From Buddleja alternifolia (taxonomy: Eukaryota; Streptophyta; Magnoliopsida; Lamiales; Scrophulariaceae), in contig CM033408.1 of the NCBI GenBank assembly GCA_019426215.1, forward strand, positions 32,563,409-32,627,408: a stretch of 64,000 nucleotides of DNA, in the 5' to 3' direction. A model generated the notes under the pieces. It searched no databases. It worked only from the letters and a program-made list of their open reading frames with translations, and was not told where the DNA came from. The position numbers were made by a program, and so were the translations under genes. This document shows positions 21,267 to 34,177 of this stretch, piece by piece (positions within the stretch are counted from its first letter, which is position 1; each line of letters begins with the position of its first letter).

Positions 21267-22712
21267 TGATAGGTGTGAGATTTACATGTTTTTGAGCCTC
21301 ATATTCATGTACTTTATATTGGTTTATGCATGATTTATGTCACATATGCGTTTAATTTGTGTGATTATTGAGTAAAGGTGAGAAATCATTGCAATTGAGG
21401 AAAACTGGACGGAAATGCAGAATTTCAGAGTATTTGGAGATGGGATTTGACAAATATTTCTTCTACAAGTTGTAGAGATCTGTCTTAGCTTCACGTGGCA
21501 ACTTGAATCATCCAAATTGAAGGTCTATGGAGAAAGTTATGAAGGAAACAAGATCACTGCACAAAAGGCAAAATGTTACTGCTCCTAACGTTCGAAAGTG
21601 AGATTTCGGACGTTCGAACATTGTGTCTGACGGGAAAAATAGCAGATTTTTGGAAATTTCCAAATCTAATTCAAGTTGGAGTCTTCCCCTTCCACCCTTA
21701 TATATATTAGATCAGTTCTCTAGGGTAAAAGACACGAAATACACATAGAATAGAGCCTTAATGGGGTTTAGATATAGTTTTTACATATTCATAAAGATTT
21801 TCAAGAACCCTTGAAGATGAAGAAATCAAGAAGCATGAAAGAGATGAAGATCGAAGTTCGACCATCAAAAATACGAGGGAGTTTCTTAGATTTGGATTTG
21901 TTTTTGTCTATGAATATGAATCTTAATTTAAGTTTCTATCTTCATCTTTTATGATGAATTAGATTCTTCGAACTAAGGGCATGTTGAAGCTAAATTATGA
22001 TAATTGAGTTATAAATTGTATGTTTCATATTAATTCTATTGTTTCTTTGTGTCTTGGTCTTATTTGACTGCTTCATATGCTTAGCTACCATATGCATGAT
22101 TTATTACTTAAATTATTCGTTCGAGGGAAGGTAATTTAAGGTGCAAAAAGGATCATCACATCATCTGGAAAAAAATAAGGAATTGCCCCAAGAGATAGGT
22201 AGAGATTCCCGGGTGCAGTTAGCCAGATTTATCCGGGAAAATTTTAGAACTTGAATGCATGATTGTTGGTTAGATTCTCGGATAGACATATTTTAGAGAA
22301 CCGTCAATTAGTCATAGGATTAATACAGCCGAGACATCGGGTAGTAATTAATTAAGGAATTTCCACCAAAGCAACATTAGTATAATAATATGAAAACGTG
22401 ATTTTAACTAGAATTAATTAATTTATGCCAACACATGTGTCTTAGTTGCTCTCTTCCATAGCTATCTTGATTTCGACATCTTGTTTCTTGTATCTTGCCT
22501 CCATAATATTTTAGTTAATTTTTGTTTTAGTTTATTTTATTGCTTTTAAAATCTTTAAATCTTTAGTTTTAGTTTAATTATTGCTTGCTTTAAATTCAAG
22601 AAGTCTAAAATACAAGTCTCTGTGGGATTGACAATCCGGACTTATTGTCCACTTTATTACTACACACAACCAGTCCACTTGCTGTGCAAACACGTGAGGA
22701 TTATTCGTGTCA
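21267..22712 (+). repeat. 5' LTR of the non-autonomous gypsy-like element
   Basis: 1446 bp. It contains about 370 bp (roughly 22250-22600) that are absent from the 3' LTR and lacks the hAT MITE found in the 3' LTR. Otherwise the two LTRs are about 95% alike by eye. Confidence 0.9.
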
Positions 22713-22836
22713 AGTGTTTGGTGGCATTGTCGGGGACTTGTTTTTTTTAGTTTTTGTTTTTATTGGAAGTTTTTATAACTTTTGTTTAATATTTATTTTT
22801 GCTTTAGTTTTTTATCTTAATTCTAATTCCAATAAA

Positions 22837-23888
22837 TGGCAGAAAATCTTCCGTTTCTAACCCCGGAGCAATGAGAATGGTTTCTAGGACTCATTTAGGC
22901 TATGCTACTCACTCTCGAGGATTTGGATTGTCCGAGAAATAGGCAATGGGTGTCCGACGTCATTCAAGTATGTTATGCACAAGGGTTCTTTCCACAATAA
23001 GACCAAATGAGAATTCCTACTGTGGAGGAACAACATGACATCACCTTTGGAGAGCTTCGCCTTATGATAAAAGACGTATGTCAAGGAATAAAGGAGATCG
23101 GTCATCAAATTGAGCAACAATCAAGCATCACCTATCAGAGAACACCTACTGAGGAGGAACCACACGACATCACCTTTGAAGAGCTTCGCTTTATGGTGAA
23201 AGATGTATGTCGGGAAATAAAGGAGATGAGTCGTCAAATAGAGCAACAATCGAGCATCATCTATCACAGAGAACTCGAAACACTGTCGAGTGACACTGGT
23301 GAGAATTTGGAGGAACAATGCAATACCGTGGCTTTGAATGAAATAAAGTTGGAAAATTCAGAAAATCCGTCCCTACATCACAACATTCGAACGTCCGCGG
23401 AAGACTCTTCCATCGATGAGCATTCGACTCCCACACTTTCTGAGCTGGTTGACATTCCTTTACCATCTCCCCTAGCCATAGGTAAATCGATACTCGATGC
23501 CGATGATGGTAAGTTGTTATTTAATGTAGAAGATGATATGGTTAATTTCGATAACTATGAGGTCTTTGAGCATCCACTTGATTTTGATTTGTCTTTACAC
23601 ATTGATGCTTTTGATCCTTTTAAAGTTGAGCAATTTCAGGAGAAACGATCCAAGGATCTTCTACATCCCTACATCGCGGACTTCAAGTATGTCAAAGTGA
23701 CGGGTGAAGAACAACGAGACACTATTTCTAACTTGGAAAAGAGTCCACACCACCACTCGAAGCATGGGAAAAAAAGGGTACCAGAGGTGTTGAGAGACCA
23801 TAAAAAAACTCGTGAGTGGTTGATTGTTTGGTCTCAACCTAGGGTATTTATCACACACGATGGGCCAATCCTCAATACCAATGGCTAA
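22837..23888 (+). CDS. Gag-like frame of the non-autonomous element
   Basis: The longest open part is 23007-23888 (293 residues). The reading probably began at ATG 22837 (MAENLPFLTPEQ) but that part has in-frame stops. The open part starts with two tandem 43-residue units, encoded by exact-length 129-bp repeats (23016-23144 and 23145-23273), each holding HDITFxELRxMxKDVCxxIKE and QIEQQSSI, predicted helical. An acidic middle (about residues 90-200) and a basic tail (HHHSKHGKKRVPE) follow. No zinc knuckle or enzyme motif is seen. I call it gag-like from its position after the primer site, not from homology. Confidence 0.45.
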
Positions 23889-25722
23889 AGATTGAATCGA
23901 TGCCCGAGAGTGGATTGGAGAACAAATAAGGCATTCATACGTAAACTTCCTTGAGCCAACTCTGTAAAGTCAAGCTAGTGACTTTAAAAGAGCGCTTCTT
24001 GGGAGACAATCCAAGTTCGTAAGTTTTTCTTTCATCTTTTGTTTTTGTGTGTTTCTTTCATCTTTTGTTTTTGTGTGCTTAGTTTTTAGGTTTCCTTTCT
24101 GTTCTGGTGTTTTCTTTTAACATGCAATTTTGGCATGTGTTCCTTTATGCTTGATGCTTTGATTTGTTTTGAGTATGTTGAGCATGATTAGTATCCGGTC
24201 CCCTTCACTTTGGTTTGAGATGTTTGATTTTGATGATTTGAGCTGGAAAAACAACTTGTGGATGAAGGATTGTTTTTCAACATCCTTAGTTGTGAGTCTA
24301 CTTTTATACCCTTATTTCATGTGAGACAACATTGGGGACAATGTTGAGTTTAAGTTTGGGGGTGTATGAATGTTTAGATACTTTGTGCTTTTAATACATT
24401 CATATGATTGATCACAATGTGTTTGCTATATTTCCTATGCTATTCATATCATGTGTTCCTAGTTTAGCTCAAGTTTGGGGAAATTTTTATGCTATCATGT
24501 TTAGATGCTTTTATGTTGAGAAAATCGAGCATGAAAAAATTTTTAGCCTGCCAATTAATGCATTGAGATTGATTAACTTGAGACAATGGCATGATTTCTT
24601 GATTTATTTAGAATTTAATGGACTGTACATATCTTTGCTTTGCTCGTGGGACCCTAGATTAGAGTAGATTTTCCTTAGATGATTCACAAATGCACAATAA
24701 GTCGAGGGTAGAGGAGTTGGGTAGAGGAGTTAAGTTGGATAATCATTCTGAAACACTTAAGGAATTTTTCCCAGAAATATTGACTTAGATTCTTCTTAAG
24801 GTCATGAGTTGAGTATTTGCTTCATATGCTTAATGAATAATGAATGAGGTTGAATTTCGGTGTGACTTAAAGATTCAGGCTAATATATACTGGAGGTGAA
24901 AAGTTACATGCCTATAAACTGTACTATTATGCTAATTTGAGCTTTGTTCAAGCCAATTAAAGTTAAAAGTGAATGAAAGGTCTAGTTTTATTTTGTGGCC
25001 TTTGGCACTCGAGTGATTAAATCTGTAAGGAGTGTCTGGACACTTAATGCCCTAAAACTATCTAGTTTGGGAATCATTGGTCTAAAACTCGATACATGGG
25101 TGTCATAGAAAGCCTAAGGGAATAGAACATTGCACATGACCTAACCTTAATGAATTTAAATGGGAGTTTTATGAGAGTTTAAAGTCTAATTTGATTAAGT
25201 AATGACATTTAAGTAGCTATGGAGTTTCTTATGAGGCTTGTGCTTTAGGATTGGTCGAAGGTTAATAGATCTGGGATAGAGTCCGAAATTTGGTAAAGAT
25301 GCCACTTGACTATAATGCTTTAGACTTGTTTTCACTACATCCTTTGGAGATCTTTTCCAGTCTAGGTGTAATATCAGCAAGTATTTGATATGTATATATA
25401 ATTTTGAGCTTTACAGGTTGATTTTGTGTCATTGTTTTCTTGTTAATCATGTTAATTTGTATTGATTGGTTGTGGATGAAATTTTTAGATTTTGTGGGTA
25501 TATCGTCTGCAAACCCTCACGAGACTATACTCGTCCTTTTTGGGTAACAAAAAGGTTTAAAGGCTTATTGCACATGCTAAGTGCAATCGTTTACTCCACG
25601 AAAGTGAGTTTATCTTTTTGTTTTTGGTTTTTTGTGTTTGTCTCTCTTTGGTTGTTATTTCTTCATCTCATGTCTATGCTCTTCATTGCTCGAGGACGAT
25701 CAATGGGTAAGTTTGGGGGTGT
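23889..25722 (+). other. 3' untranslated region with conserved hairpin blocks
   Basis: Apart from small chance frames this 1.8 kb is non-coding. Five short hairpins can be drawn at 23998-24015, 25519-25534, 25535-25555, 25567-25587 and 25686-25703. Each has a positional counterpart in the gypsy element at 50585-54570, although the flanking sequence and LTRs differ. The last hairpin sits immediately before the polypurine tract. Confidence 0.6.
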
Positions 25723-27309
25723 TGATAGGTGTGAGATTTACATATTTTTTAGCCTCATACTCATGTGTTTTATATTGGTTTATGCATGATTTATGCCACA
25801 TATGCGTTTAATTTATGTGCTTATTGAGTAAAGGTGAGAAATCATTGCAATTGAGAAAAATTGGACGGAAATGCAGAATTTCAGAGTATTTGGAGACGGA
25901 ATTTGATAAATATTTCTTCTACAAAGTTGTAGAGATCTGTCTTAGCTTTACGTGACAACTTCAATCACTCAAATCGAAGGTCTATGGAGAAAGTTATGAA
26001 GGAACAAGATTACTGCATAGAAGGTAAAATGTTGCTGCTCCTAACGTTTGAACGTGAGATTTTGGATGTTCGAACGTTGCGTTTGATGGAAAAAATAGCA
26101 GATTTTTGGAAATTTCCAAATCTAGTTCAAGTTGGAGTCTTTTCTTTCCACCTTTATATATATTAGATCAGTTCTCTAGGCAGTGGTGGATCTAGGATTG
26201 AAAGTCAGTGGGGGCACTGGCGATAGAACGAGAAATTTTACTGAGGGGGTGAAGGCGAAAGATTTGAGGGGGGTGCGGGGGGCTTGTCCCCCGCGGTACG
26301 GTACGGTATATTTATGAGGAGAAATATAATAAAGAACTAGGTTCAATTACAACTTTTGACATAGTTTATACTCTTATATCTCTTTCGTTATAGCCAGGAT
26401 TTTGAGTTTCAAGGGGAACGAACTCAAAATAAAGGAAGAAAACATGATATTTTTCGATCTTTAAAAGGGGCGAAATTCAAATATAAAAAATTTTATAAGG
26501 TAAAAAAATGATTTTTCAAAATTTAGGGGGGGAGTGAGATGGAAATTGGAATTGAAGGGGGGCATTATGTAATTTATAAATTAAAATTTAAAAAAATGCA
26601 CATATAAAAAATAAAAATAAAATTTGAGGGAGGGCACTGCCCCCCCGGGGCCTTAATAGATTTGCCCCTGTCTCTAGGGTAAAAGACACGAAATACACAT
26701 AGAATAGAGCCCTAATGGGGTTTGGATATAGTTTTTACATATTCATGAAGGTTTTCAAAAACTCTTGAAGGTGAAGAAATCAAGAAGCATGGATGAGATG
26801 AAGATCGAAGTTCAACCATCAAAAATACGAGGGAGTTTCTTAGATTTAGATTTGTTTTTGTCTATGAATATGAATCTTAATTTAAGTTTCTATCTTTTAT
26901 CTTTTATATGAATTAGATTCTTCGAACTAAGGACATGTTGAGGCAAAATTATGATAATTGAGCTATAAATTGTATGTTTCATATTAATTCTAATGTTGCT
27001 TTCTGTCTTGGTCTTGTTTGACTACTTCATATGTTTAGCTACCATATGCACGATTTATTGCTTAAATTATTCGTTCGAGAGAAGGTAATTAAGGTGCAAA
27101 AAGGATCATCACATCATCCAGAAAAAATAGGGAATTGCCCCTAGAGATAGGTAGAGATTCCAGGGTGCTGTTAGCCGGATTTATCCGAGAAAATTCTAGA
27201 AGTCTAAAATACAAGTCTCTGTGGGATCGACAGTCCGGACTTATTGTCCACTTTATTACTACACTACCAGTCCACTTGCTGTGCAAACACGTGAGGATTT
27301 CTCATGTCA
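25723..27309 (+). repeat. 3' LTR of the non-autonomous gypsy-like element
   Basis: 1587 bp including an inserted hAT MITE with duplicated site (498 bp). Compared with the 5' LTR it lacks about 370 bp near 27195; the two sides of the missing block share the short homology AGAA, typical of illegitimate recombination. Confidence 0.9.
26181..26670. mobile_element. hAT-type MITE inside the 3' LTR
   Basis: 490 bp, starting CAGTGGTGGATCTA and ending TAGATTTGCCCCTG (imperfect inverted ends), flanked by the 8-bp duplication TCTCTAGG (26173-26180, 26671-26678). The 5' LTR has the empty site, so it inserted after the host element. Its outer parts are strikingly G-rich on the plus strand. No coding frame. 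Confidence 0.88.
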
Positions 27310-27314
27310 TCATG

Positions 27315-27614
27315 TCGCCAAAGAGTTAATGCTATAGCTTAAGCTTAGCAAGCAGAAACAGATCATGATTCATGGGTTAATGAAAATTATGTTGCCCAAT
27401 TTCTGATATTATCAAGATCATAGAAAATTCTGATAAGACATGCTCTTACAATTACGACTTGTGTCGAATGATAAACCATAAACATTCAGAATGCATATTG
27501 ATCTATGTTAATGCATGGCACAGACAACGGAAACATAATTAGCAATCTAAAATTTACTATCACATTAATTCGCGGCGTTAAATGGTAGGAATAGTTATAT
27601 TCAGTCACATTATG
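27315..27614. other. Short spacer between two retrotransposons
   Basis: These 300 bp are the original DNA between the gypsy-like element and the SIRE element. No gene or repeat recognised. Confidence 0.5.
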
Positions 27615-27619
27615 CACAC

Positions 27620-29160
27620 TGTTAGGAATTTCATGTTAGAAGTTTTGATGATGACAATTAGGATTTTATGTTAGACCCCAAAATATGTAAGTTTGATTTT
27701 ATTTAGAAATCATGTATAAGCTTTGAAGCGTTAGAATTGTAATAGGCTTTATATGCTTTGCTCTGTTTTATTCTAGATTGTTAGGCTAAGTATACTTAGG
27801 TTGAGCGTCTGATAAATTCTGAGTGAGTTTATCAGTAGTTTAGTTTGAAGACTCAAGTGCCTGAAGTCTGAATGAAGATAAAGATTCCAAGCGTCCAAAC
27901 GATAAGCTGCATCAAGTGTTTATTAGGACAAAAGTTATTTAAGGATGAATGAGCGTCTATCAATGACTGATTTCACCTGAATTTATTTCTAAATCCAGAA
28001 GGAGTTTAATGCAAATATTCTCAGTGCATTAAGTGCTAATGGGCATTTAATTCAAATGCATTAAATGCTGATAAGAGCATTAAATGTGATAAGCTCTTTC
28101 AGACGTACGGAGAAGCCACCCATTGGATAATCAATTTTCACAGATTGCAGCACCAACTTTTGTGCAGCAGATTTTCAGGAAAAGGGACAAAAGCTGTTCA
28201 CTCGCGGAAGTGAGAGACACGCGCCTGTGTATGTGTCAAACGGACACTTTTTCTAAGAATGCCTATAAATAGGACTTCAACAACAAGCCAAAAACTCCGA
28301 TCAATTCCAAGCCAAATTGTTGTTGCATTGAAGTATCATTCCTTAAACTCTCAGAAAAGCCAGAATATTTAAGCAAACATTTTCTTTGCTTTTCTTCAAA
28401 TCCTGAGACAGTCAACCAATATCTCAAACACTCTTTTAGGAGAAACCTATATTACTATTGAGATATTCACAGTTGTTTGAACTTTATCAAAATCAAACAA
28501 ACTATTCAGAAAAACCCCATCCAAGCCTCGCAATCTGTGTGAAGTCGAAGTTGGATACTTGCATTATTTCTAAGTGAAAGAAGCAAGAGGATAGAAGTGC
28601 CTTGGAGCAGAAATCTGTGTGATCAAGGAGCTCAAGTCATCAACATCCATTTCTTCCTAATTTGTAGAAAATTCTGTGTGATTCTTTAAGAATCATCTTA
28701 GTGGATTGCCTCCGAGTGTTCAAGGAGAAGAAGGACGTAGTTGGGATTACACCACCCAACAAACCTTACAAACATTATGTTATTTACTTTACAGTCAATT
28801 TTCTTATTATCATATCATTGAATAAATTGATTAAGTAAAACACAATCAAAAGCTAAGCAACTAAGAAACACCTTGTGACGCTAAAGCTTTCAAAAGAGAA
28901 GACTCTAAAATCATTCCGCTATGCTAACACTGAACAAAGAAGTGAACGCTTAAATCTATTTGGTTATAGTATTCAGATTTTGAAGTCTAGCTAAGTTAAC
29001 TTTCTAAAAACAGTCTTCAAGTAAACGCTTAGTCAAGCGTCTACATTTCAAGCGTCCAAAACCATTTTAATGCGAATAATTTTTGAAGTCGAAAAAGACT
29101 TCAGGGTCTATTCAACCCCCCCTCTTTCTAGACCCTTTCGTATGCCACTTGGGACCAACA
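27620..29160 (+). repeat. 5' LTR of SIRE copy A
   Basis: 1541 bp. It differs from the 3' LTR by scattered substitutions and small indels, such as an extra TATATGCT-like insertion near 27750 and a different C run near 29117. Confidence 0.92.
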
Positions 29161-29162
29161 AG

Positions 29163-29174
29163 TGGTATCAGAGC
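29163..29174 (+). other. Primer-binding site (initiator tRNA-Met)
   Basis: TGGTATCAGAGC follows the 5' LTR end by two bases, the standard Copia arrangement. Confidence 0.93.
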
Positions 29175-29261
29175 GGTTAAAATTGAAATTTTTAAAATTT
29201 CCAAGCATAACAGCTTGTTTAGATCCTTGTTTTTCAAAATCTAGTGGCTTTTAAATTTTTC

Positions 29262-31259
29262 ATGGCATTAGCTAAAGTTCCCAAAATGACTGAGTCAAAC
29301 TATGACACATGGAAAGTCAAAGCATTTACATGCCTCTGTTCATGTGATGATGACATGTGCGATATTATTTCAAATGGGCTAATCAAGATATATAAGGTTA
29401 TCACTAGAGCGCCTGGAGCCACGGAAGACACTCTAGATGGTTACGTAGAAAAGCCAAAATAAGAATGATCTCCAGATGAGCGTCGAAGAGCAGATTTGGA
29501 CAATGTTGGTCGTAATGCTCTATATACAGCTATCGGTGATAATGACAACTTATTCAACAAGATTAAGTCATGAAACACTACTAAGGAAATTTGGGATAAG
29601 TTAGTCATAATTTGTGGTGGTTCAGCTCAGATTAAAGAGAACAAGCTTTCCATTGCCAAGGAACGGTTTAACAGTTTCAAGATGTTGCCAAATGAGACTC
29701 TGGAACAATTAGATATAAGATTCACAGCTCTTACTACATAATTAACATCTTTGGGTATGGATCTACAGAATCGGTAAATGGTGGTCAAAATCTTTAGAAG
29801 TCTATCTAGTAGATTCTTGATGAAGACAACAGCTATGAGAGATTCGAACAATTTGGATAGTTTAACTCCCGAAGATGCCTTTTCAGAGCTCAAAGCATTT
29901 GAGTTTGAGTTGAATTTGACTAGTGATGCAGTGAAGAGTCCAGTGATTGAGTCTAGAGCGCTTATAGAGTCAATCAAGGATAAATCAGGTAACAAGGGAA
30001 AGGTGTCAGATATCAGCGAGGAAGAGGAGTTGGCTTTACTGAATAGATTCAGGAAGTTCTTGAGATATGAAAAGAAAGGAAAAGGTTCCAGCAATTAAGA
30101 ACAAAGTTCATATCAAGCGCCTGCTCCAATACATCAATAGTTTCAAGTACCTCAGTATTCTGCTCCTACACCCCAAGCGCATATTCAGTACCAAGCATCT
30201 GCTCAAAATCTCTCAGCGCCAGTGGTCTCAAAACCACACACTGCAAGGTTAACAAATGAACAAAAAATGAAAACTAATATTTGTTATAATTGCAGAAAAC
30301 CAAGGCACTACCAGGTAAATTGCCCTTATCCAAACTTATCCAAGCCCATAAGGCAGGATTACGTGGATAGAAACTAATTCAGGAGCAACCTTCGTCAACA
30401 AGGTTTGCTAGCGAAATCCAAACCAGCATCCGCATCTGAAGATTTGGAATCATCAGAGGAGAGTAGTGATGATGATGAGCCAGTGGATGACTCAGCGCTT
30501 ATTTATCTCATGGCCAGAGATAATGAAGCGTCCCCTGAGGTAAACACTGAATTATCTCTTCCTCTCTCTTATGAAGAATTACTTGGCAAAGTCAAAAAAT
30601 ATTACAATGATTGTCAAGATGCCGCCAAATTATACCAAAATCACTTTGATATCATTTCATAGCTCACAAGTGATAAAGTGACACTCAACACAGAGTTGCA
30701 AGTTCAGCAACAATGCATTGAGAAAAACCAATCGCTTGAGAGTGAAATAATCCAGTTGAAAAGTGATCTTGATATAATAGTTAAGAGAAAAGCTGAGCTG
30801 ATTGCTAGACTTGCTAAATCAGAACAACTCGTCTCATCATTGTCTAAAGCGTCAAGAAAGCTAGACAATGTGACTGAGGTAACAAGGTTATTTGGTGAAA
30901 AGACCGATTTAGGATGCAATAAATTCGGTAAACAACCAAACAAATCTAATGTTATGGCAAACAACAAAGGGAAGGGTGTTTTCTTTATTGAAGAAGGTTC
31001 ACTAAGTCAAACACAAATTGAACCAAGTGACAACGGCACAAGGCCAAGTGAGAAAGCCAAAGCTGACTCAGGCATGGGTAAGGCAAAGGCAAATGATTCA
31101 CAAAGACGAGTTCTTCCAAACGCTCAAAAGGCTAAGGGTAAACCTAACCACTGTGAATCAAGCGCTAAGCGTCCAGCACCAAAAGTGCAACCCAAGCCAG
31201 CGCCAAGAAAATACCAGCGTCAATATCCAAGGCAGTCAAGATCATACTATCGATACTAA
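29262..31259 (+). pseudogene. SIRE gag region, broken
   Basis: Starts MALAKVPKMTESNYDTWK, the typical Copia gag opening. It continues through in-frame stops (29460, 29466, near 29571, 29739 and 29775) with recognisable gag parts (RRADLDNVGRNALYTAI, IAKERFNSFKMLPNETL). A CCHC knuckle CYNCRKPRHYQVNC lies at 30282-30323. Behind it are an acidic patch (SSEESSDDDEP), a long coiled-coil-like stretch (30678-30870) and a Lys/Pro/Arg-rich tail ending near 31258. Open frames of 61-193 residues remain but no continuous protein. The nucleocapsid-like knuckle would bind the element's RNA in the particle. Confidence 0.85.
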
Positions 31260-34177
31260 ACTGAAAGGTAAAAGAACTAACAACATATATTTGGTAGATT
31301 GGGGTTCAACTACTGATAACAACCCAACATGCTTTGTTGCTAAAAATGAATCTAAAACGGGTTAGTTATGGCATAGAAAAATGAATCACCTCAACTTCAA
31401 GACAATCTCTCAGCTTATAAATCTAAATCTTGTAGAGGGATTACCAAAATGACCATTTCACAAGGATCGCCTTTGTGACGCTTGTCAAATGGGTAAACAA
31501 GTCAAATCATCTTTCAAGAGAAAACCTCAACTGTCTACCTCTAGAATACTTGAACTACTTCACATGGATCTATTTGGACCTGTTCAAACGATCAGTGTAA
31601 GCGGTAAAAAGTGTACTTTGGTAATAGTAGATGATTTTTCTCGATTTACTTAGGTGGAATTTCTTTCATCCAAAGATGAGACATGTGACAAGTTAACAAC
31701 GCTTATTCGGCAACTTCAAATATTGAAAAACCTTAAGGTTGCAAGAATAAGAAGCGATCACGGTACTGAGTTTACTAACAAGGTTGTTGAGAAGTTTTGT
31801 GCAGAGAATGGAATACATCATGAGTATTCAGCTCCCAGAACGCCCCAACAGAATGGTGTTGCGGAGTGCCAGAACAGAACGCTCAAGGAAGCCGCTAGGA
31901 CGATGTTAGCAGAGTCCAAGCTTGCTCCTAGGTTTTGGGCTGAAGTGATCAACACTGCTTGTTATACTCAAAACCGATGCATGATCAACAAACAGCATGG
32001 GAAAACTCCATGTGAACTATGGAAGGGACGTAAGCCAAATGTTTCATACTTTCACGTCTTTGGTTCTAAGTGTTTTATCCATAATAATGGATCCCAAAGC
32101 CTAAAGACATTTGATCCTAAAGCGGATGAGGGAATCTTTCTAGGCTACGCCAAGAATGGAAAGAATTTTCGCATCCTAAAGAAGATCAAATCGAAGGTTG
32201 AGAAATCTACTCATGTTGTTTTTGATGATGTTAACCAAGAACCGAGTAAGGTTAATATGAATGATGTAGGAGTTGAAGATATGTGTCATCAAGCATCTAA
32301 GATTACCATTGATGATGATAGTAACGACGATGATGAGATCTCAGTGCCACCTCCTAAGATTGTTCGTGAGGTTATGTCGGATAACAATGCAAGATCGGCT
32401 GATGATCATGAAGAGAGTGATCATCAAGAGCAATCAAGGAGAAGTGAACTTGAAGCGCCTACGCAAGATGGTAGTCAAGCGTCTGACCGTCAAGCGCCTA
32501 TTCAACCTCTTAACCCGCTCCAACCAGATAGACTATGGCTGCGTGATCATCCACCTGAGCAGATTATTGGAGATACTGAAGCGCCTGTTAGAACTAGAGC
32601 AGCTACATTCAATGAGGATATGTTCACAAGTTTTCTATCTCAAATGAAATCTAAGAAAGTGGATGAAGCGCTAAGCGACCCAAGTTGGATTGAAGCCATG
32701 CAAGAAGAGCTTAATTTGTTTGAACATAGTAAGGTTTGGACACTAGTACCAAGGCCAACTCACCAAGGAGTTATTGAAACTAGATGGGTTTATAGAAACA
32801 AGATGGATGAGAATGGCATTGTAAAAAAAAACAAGGCCAGACTCGTAGCTCAAGGATATTGCCAAGAAGAGGGTATTGACTTTGATGAGACATATGCTCC
32901 TGTCACTCGTCTTGAAGCAATCTACATGTTTCTAGCGTATGCAGTGCTCAACAAGTTTACTATATATCAGATGGACGTGAAGAGTGCCTTCCTGAATGGA
33001 AAACTCCAAGAAGAGGTATATGTGGAGCAACCATCAGGATTCATCAACAACCATGGTAAGAGTATGGCCTACAAGCTAGAAAAAGCACTTTATGGGCTTA
33101 AGCAAAGCACCCCGAGCATGGTATGACACTCTCTCTATTTTTCTTATTGGTAAAGGCTTTTCCAAAGGCAGCGTCGACACAACGTTATTCAAAATTACCA
33201 ATAACGAACATATTCTCTTAGTCCAAATTTATGTTGATGATATCATATTTGGTTCTACTAACAAGCGTCTGTGTGAGAATTTTTTTTAAATGATACAAGA
33301 ACAATTTGAAATGAGCATGATGGGTGAATTAACTTTCTTCTTAGGATTACAAGTTAAATAACTCCCTAATGGCATATTTATTAACCAAGCTAAATACACA
33401 CGTGATATGATTAAGAAATTTAGTATGGAAAATGCATCATATTCAAAAATTCCAATGAGCCAAACGCTTAAGTTAGATAAAGATGAAAGTGGGAAGAAGG
33501 TTGATATCACTAATTATAGAGGTATCATTGGATCGCTTCTTTATCTTACTACTAGTAGACCTGATATTATGTTTTCGGTATGCATGTATGCACTATTTCA
33601 AGTGGATCCTAAGGAGTCACACTTAATTGCTGCCAAGAAGATCCTTAAATACCTAAAAAGCACACAAAATGTGGGCTTATGGTATCCTAGGGAGTCTCCT
33701 TTTGAACTAATTGGTTACTCAGATATAGATTTTGCAGGCTGCAAAATAGATCGTAAGAATACTAGTGGTACATGTCAATTTCTAGGTGATAGGTTAGTTT
33801 CATGGCATAGTAAGAAACAACAATCGATAGCTACCTCTACAGCTGAAGCCGAGTATGTAGCTGCAGGAAGTTGTTGTGCACAAGTATTATGGATGAGGCA
33901 ACAACTTAGAGATTTTGGTATAATCCTAGGTCCAACCCCCATTCATTGTGATAAACAAAGCGCTCTAGCCATGACTCAGAACCCTGTTCTTCATTCCAGA
34001 ACCAAACATATTGACATTAGATACCATTTTTTTCGTGACCATGTTCAAAAGAAAGATATCTCCATGCACTTTATCGGAACTGACAAACAATTAGCAGATA
34101 TCTTCACCAAATCTCTCAACGAACAACGTTTTCTCACTTTGAGAAGTGAATTAGGTATGATCGATTTAAATGCTTAA
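31260..34177 (+). pseudogene. SIRE pol: integrase, RT and RNase H; protease missing
   Basis: The aspartic protease motif (D-S/T-G) expected here is absent: sequence jumps from the gag tail to NIYLVD and PTCFVAKN, which normally follow the protease. Integrase (about 31365-32250) has the HHCC zinc motif (WHRKMNH, CDACQMGK) and catalytic parts [15 protein letters not shown] and [12 protein letters not shown] (about 32650-33300) has [20 protein letters not shown] and YVDDIIFG. RNase H (about 33650-34150) has SWHSKKQQSIATSTAEAEYVA and HCDKQSALAM. Damage: stops at about 31363, 31450 and 31651, a frameshift near 33105 (GLKQ/APRAW) and stops near 33287 and 33358. The protein would copy and integrate the element; this copy cannot. 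Confidence 0.92.

Larger units (their letters stand above)
21267..27309 (+). mobile_element. Complete non-autonomous gypsy-like LTR retrotransposon (LARD-like)
   Basis: A 5' LTR (21267-22712) and 3' LTR (25723-27309) begin TGATAGGTGTGAG and end GTCA, flanked by the 5-bp target duplication TCATG (21262-21266, 27310-27314). The primer site at 22719-22736 (TGGTGGCATTGTCGGGGA) matches the Athila/Tat-type site TGGCGCCGTTGCCGGGGA with four changes, three of them transitions (C to T, G to A). A polypurine tract AAGTTTGGGGGTGT precedes the 3' LTR. The 3-kb interior has one gag-like frame and no protease, RT, RNase H or integrase. Movement must have depended on a partner element. Structured 3' UTR blocks shared with the element at 50585-54570 support gypsy affiliation. 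Confidence 0.9.
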
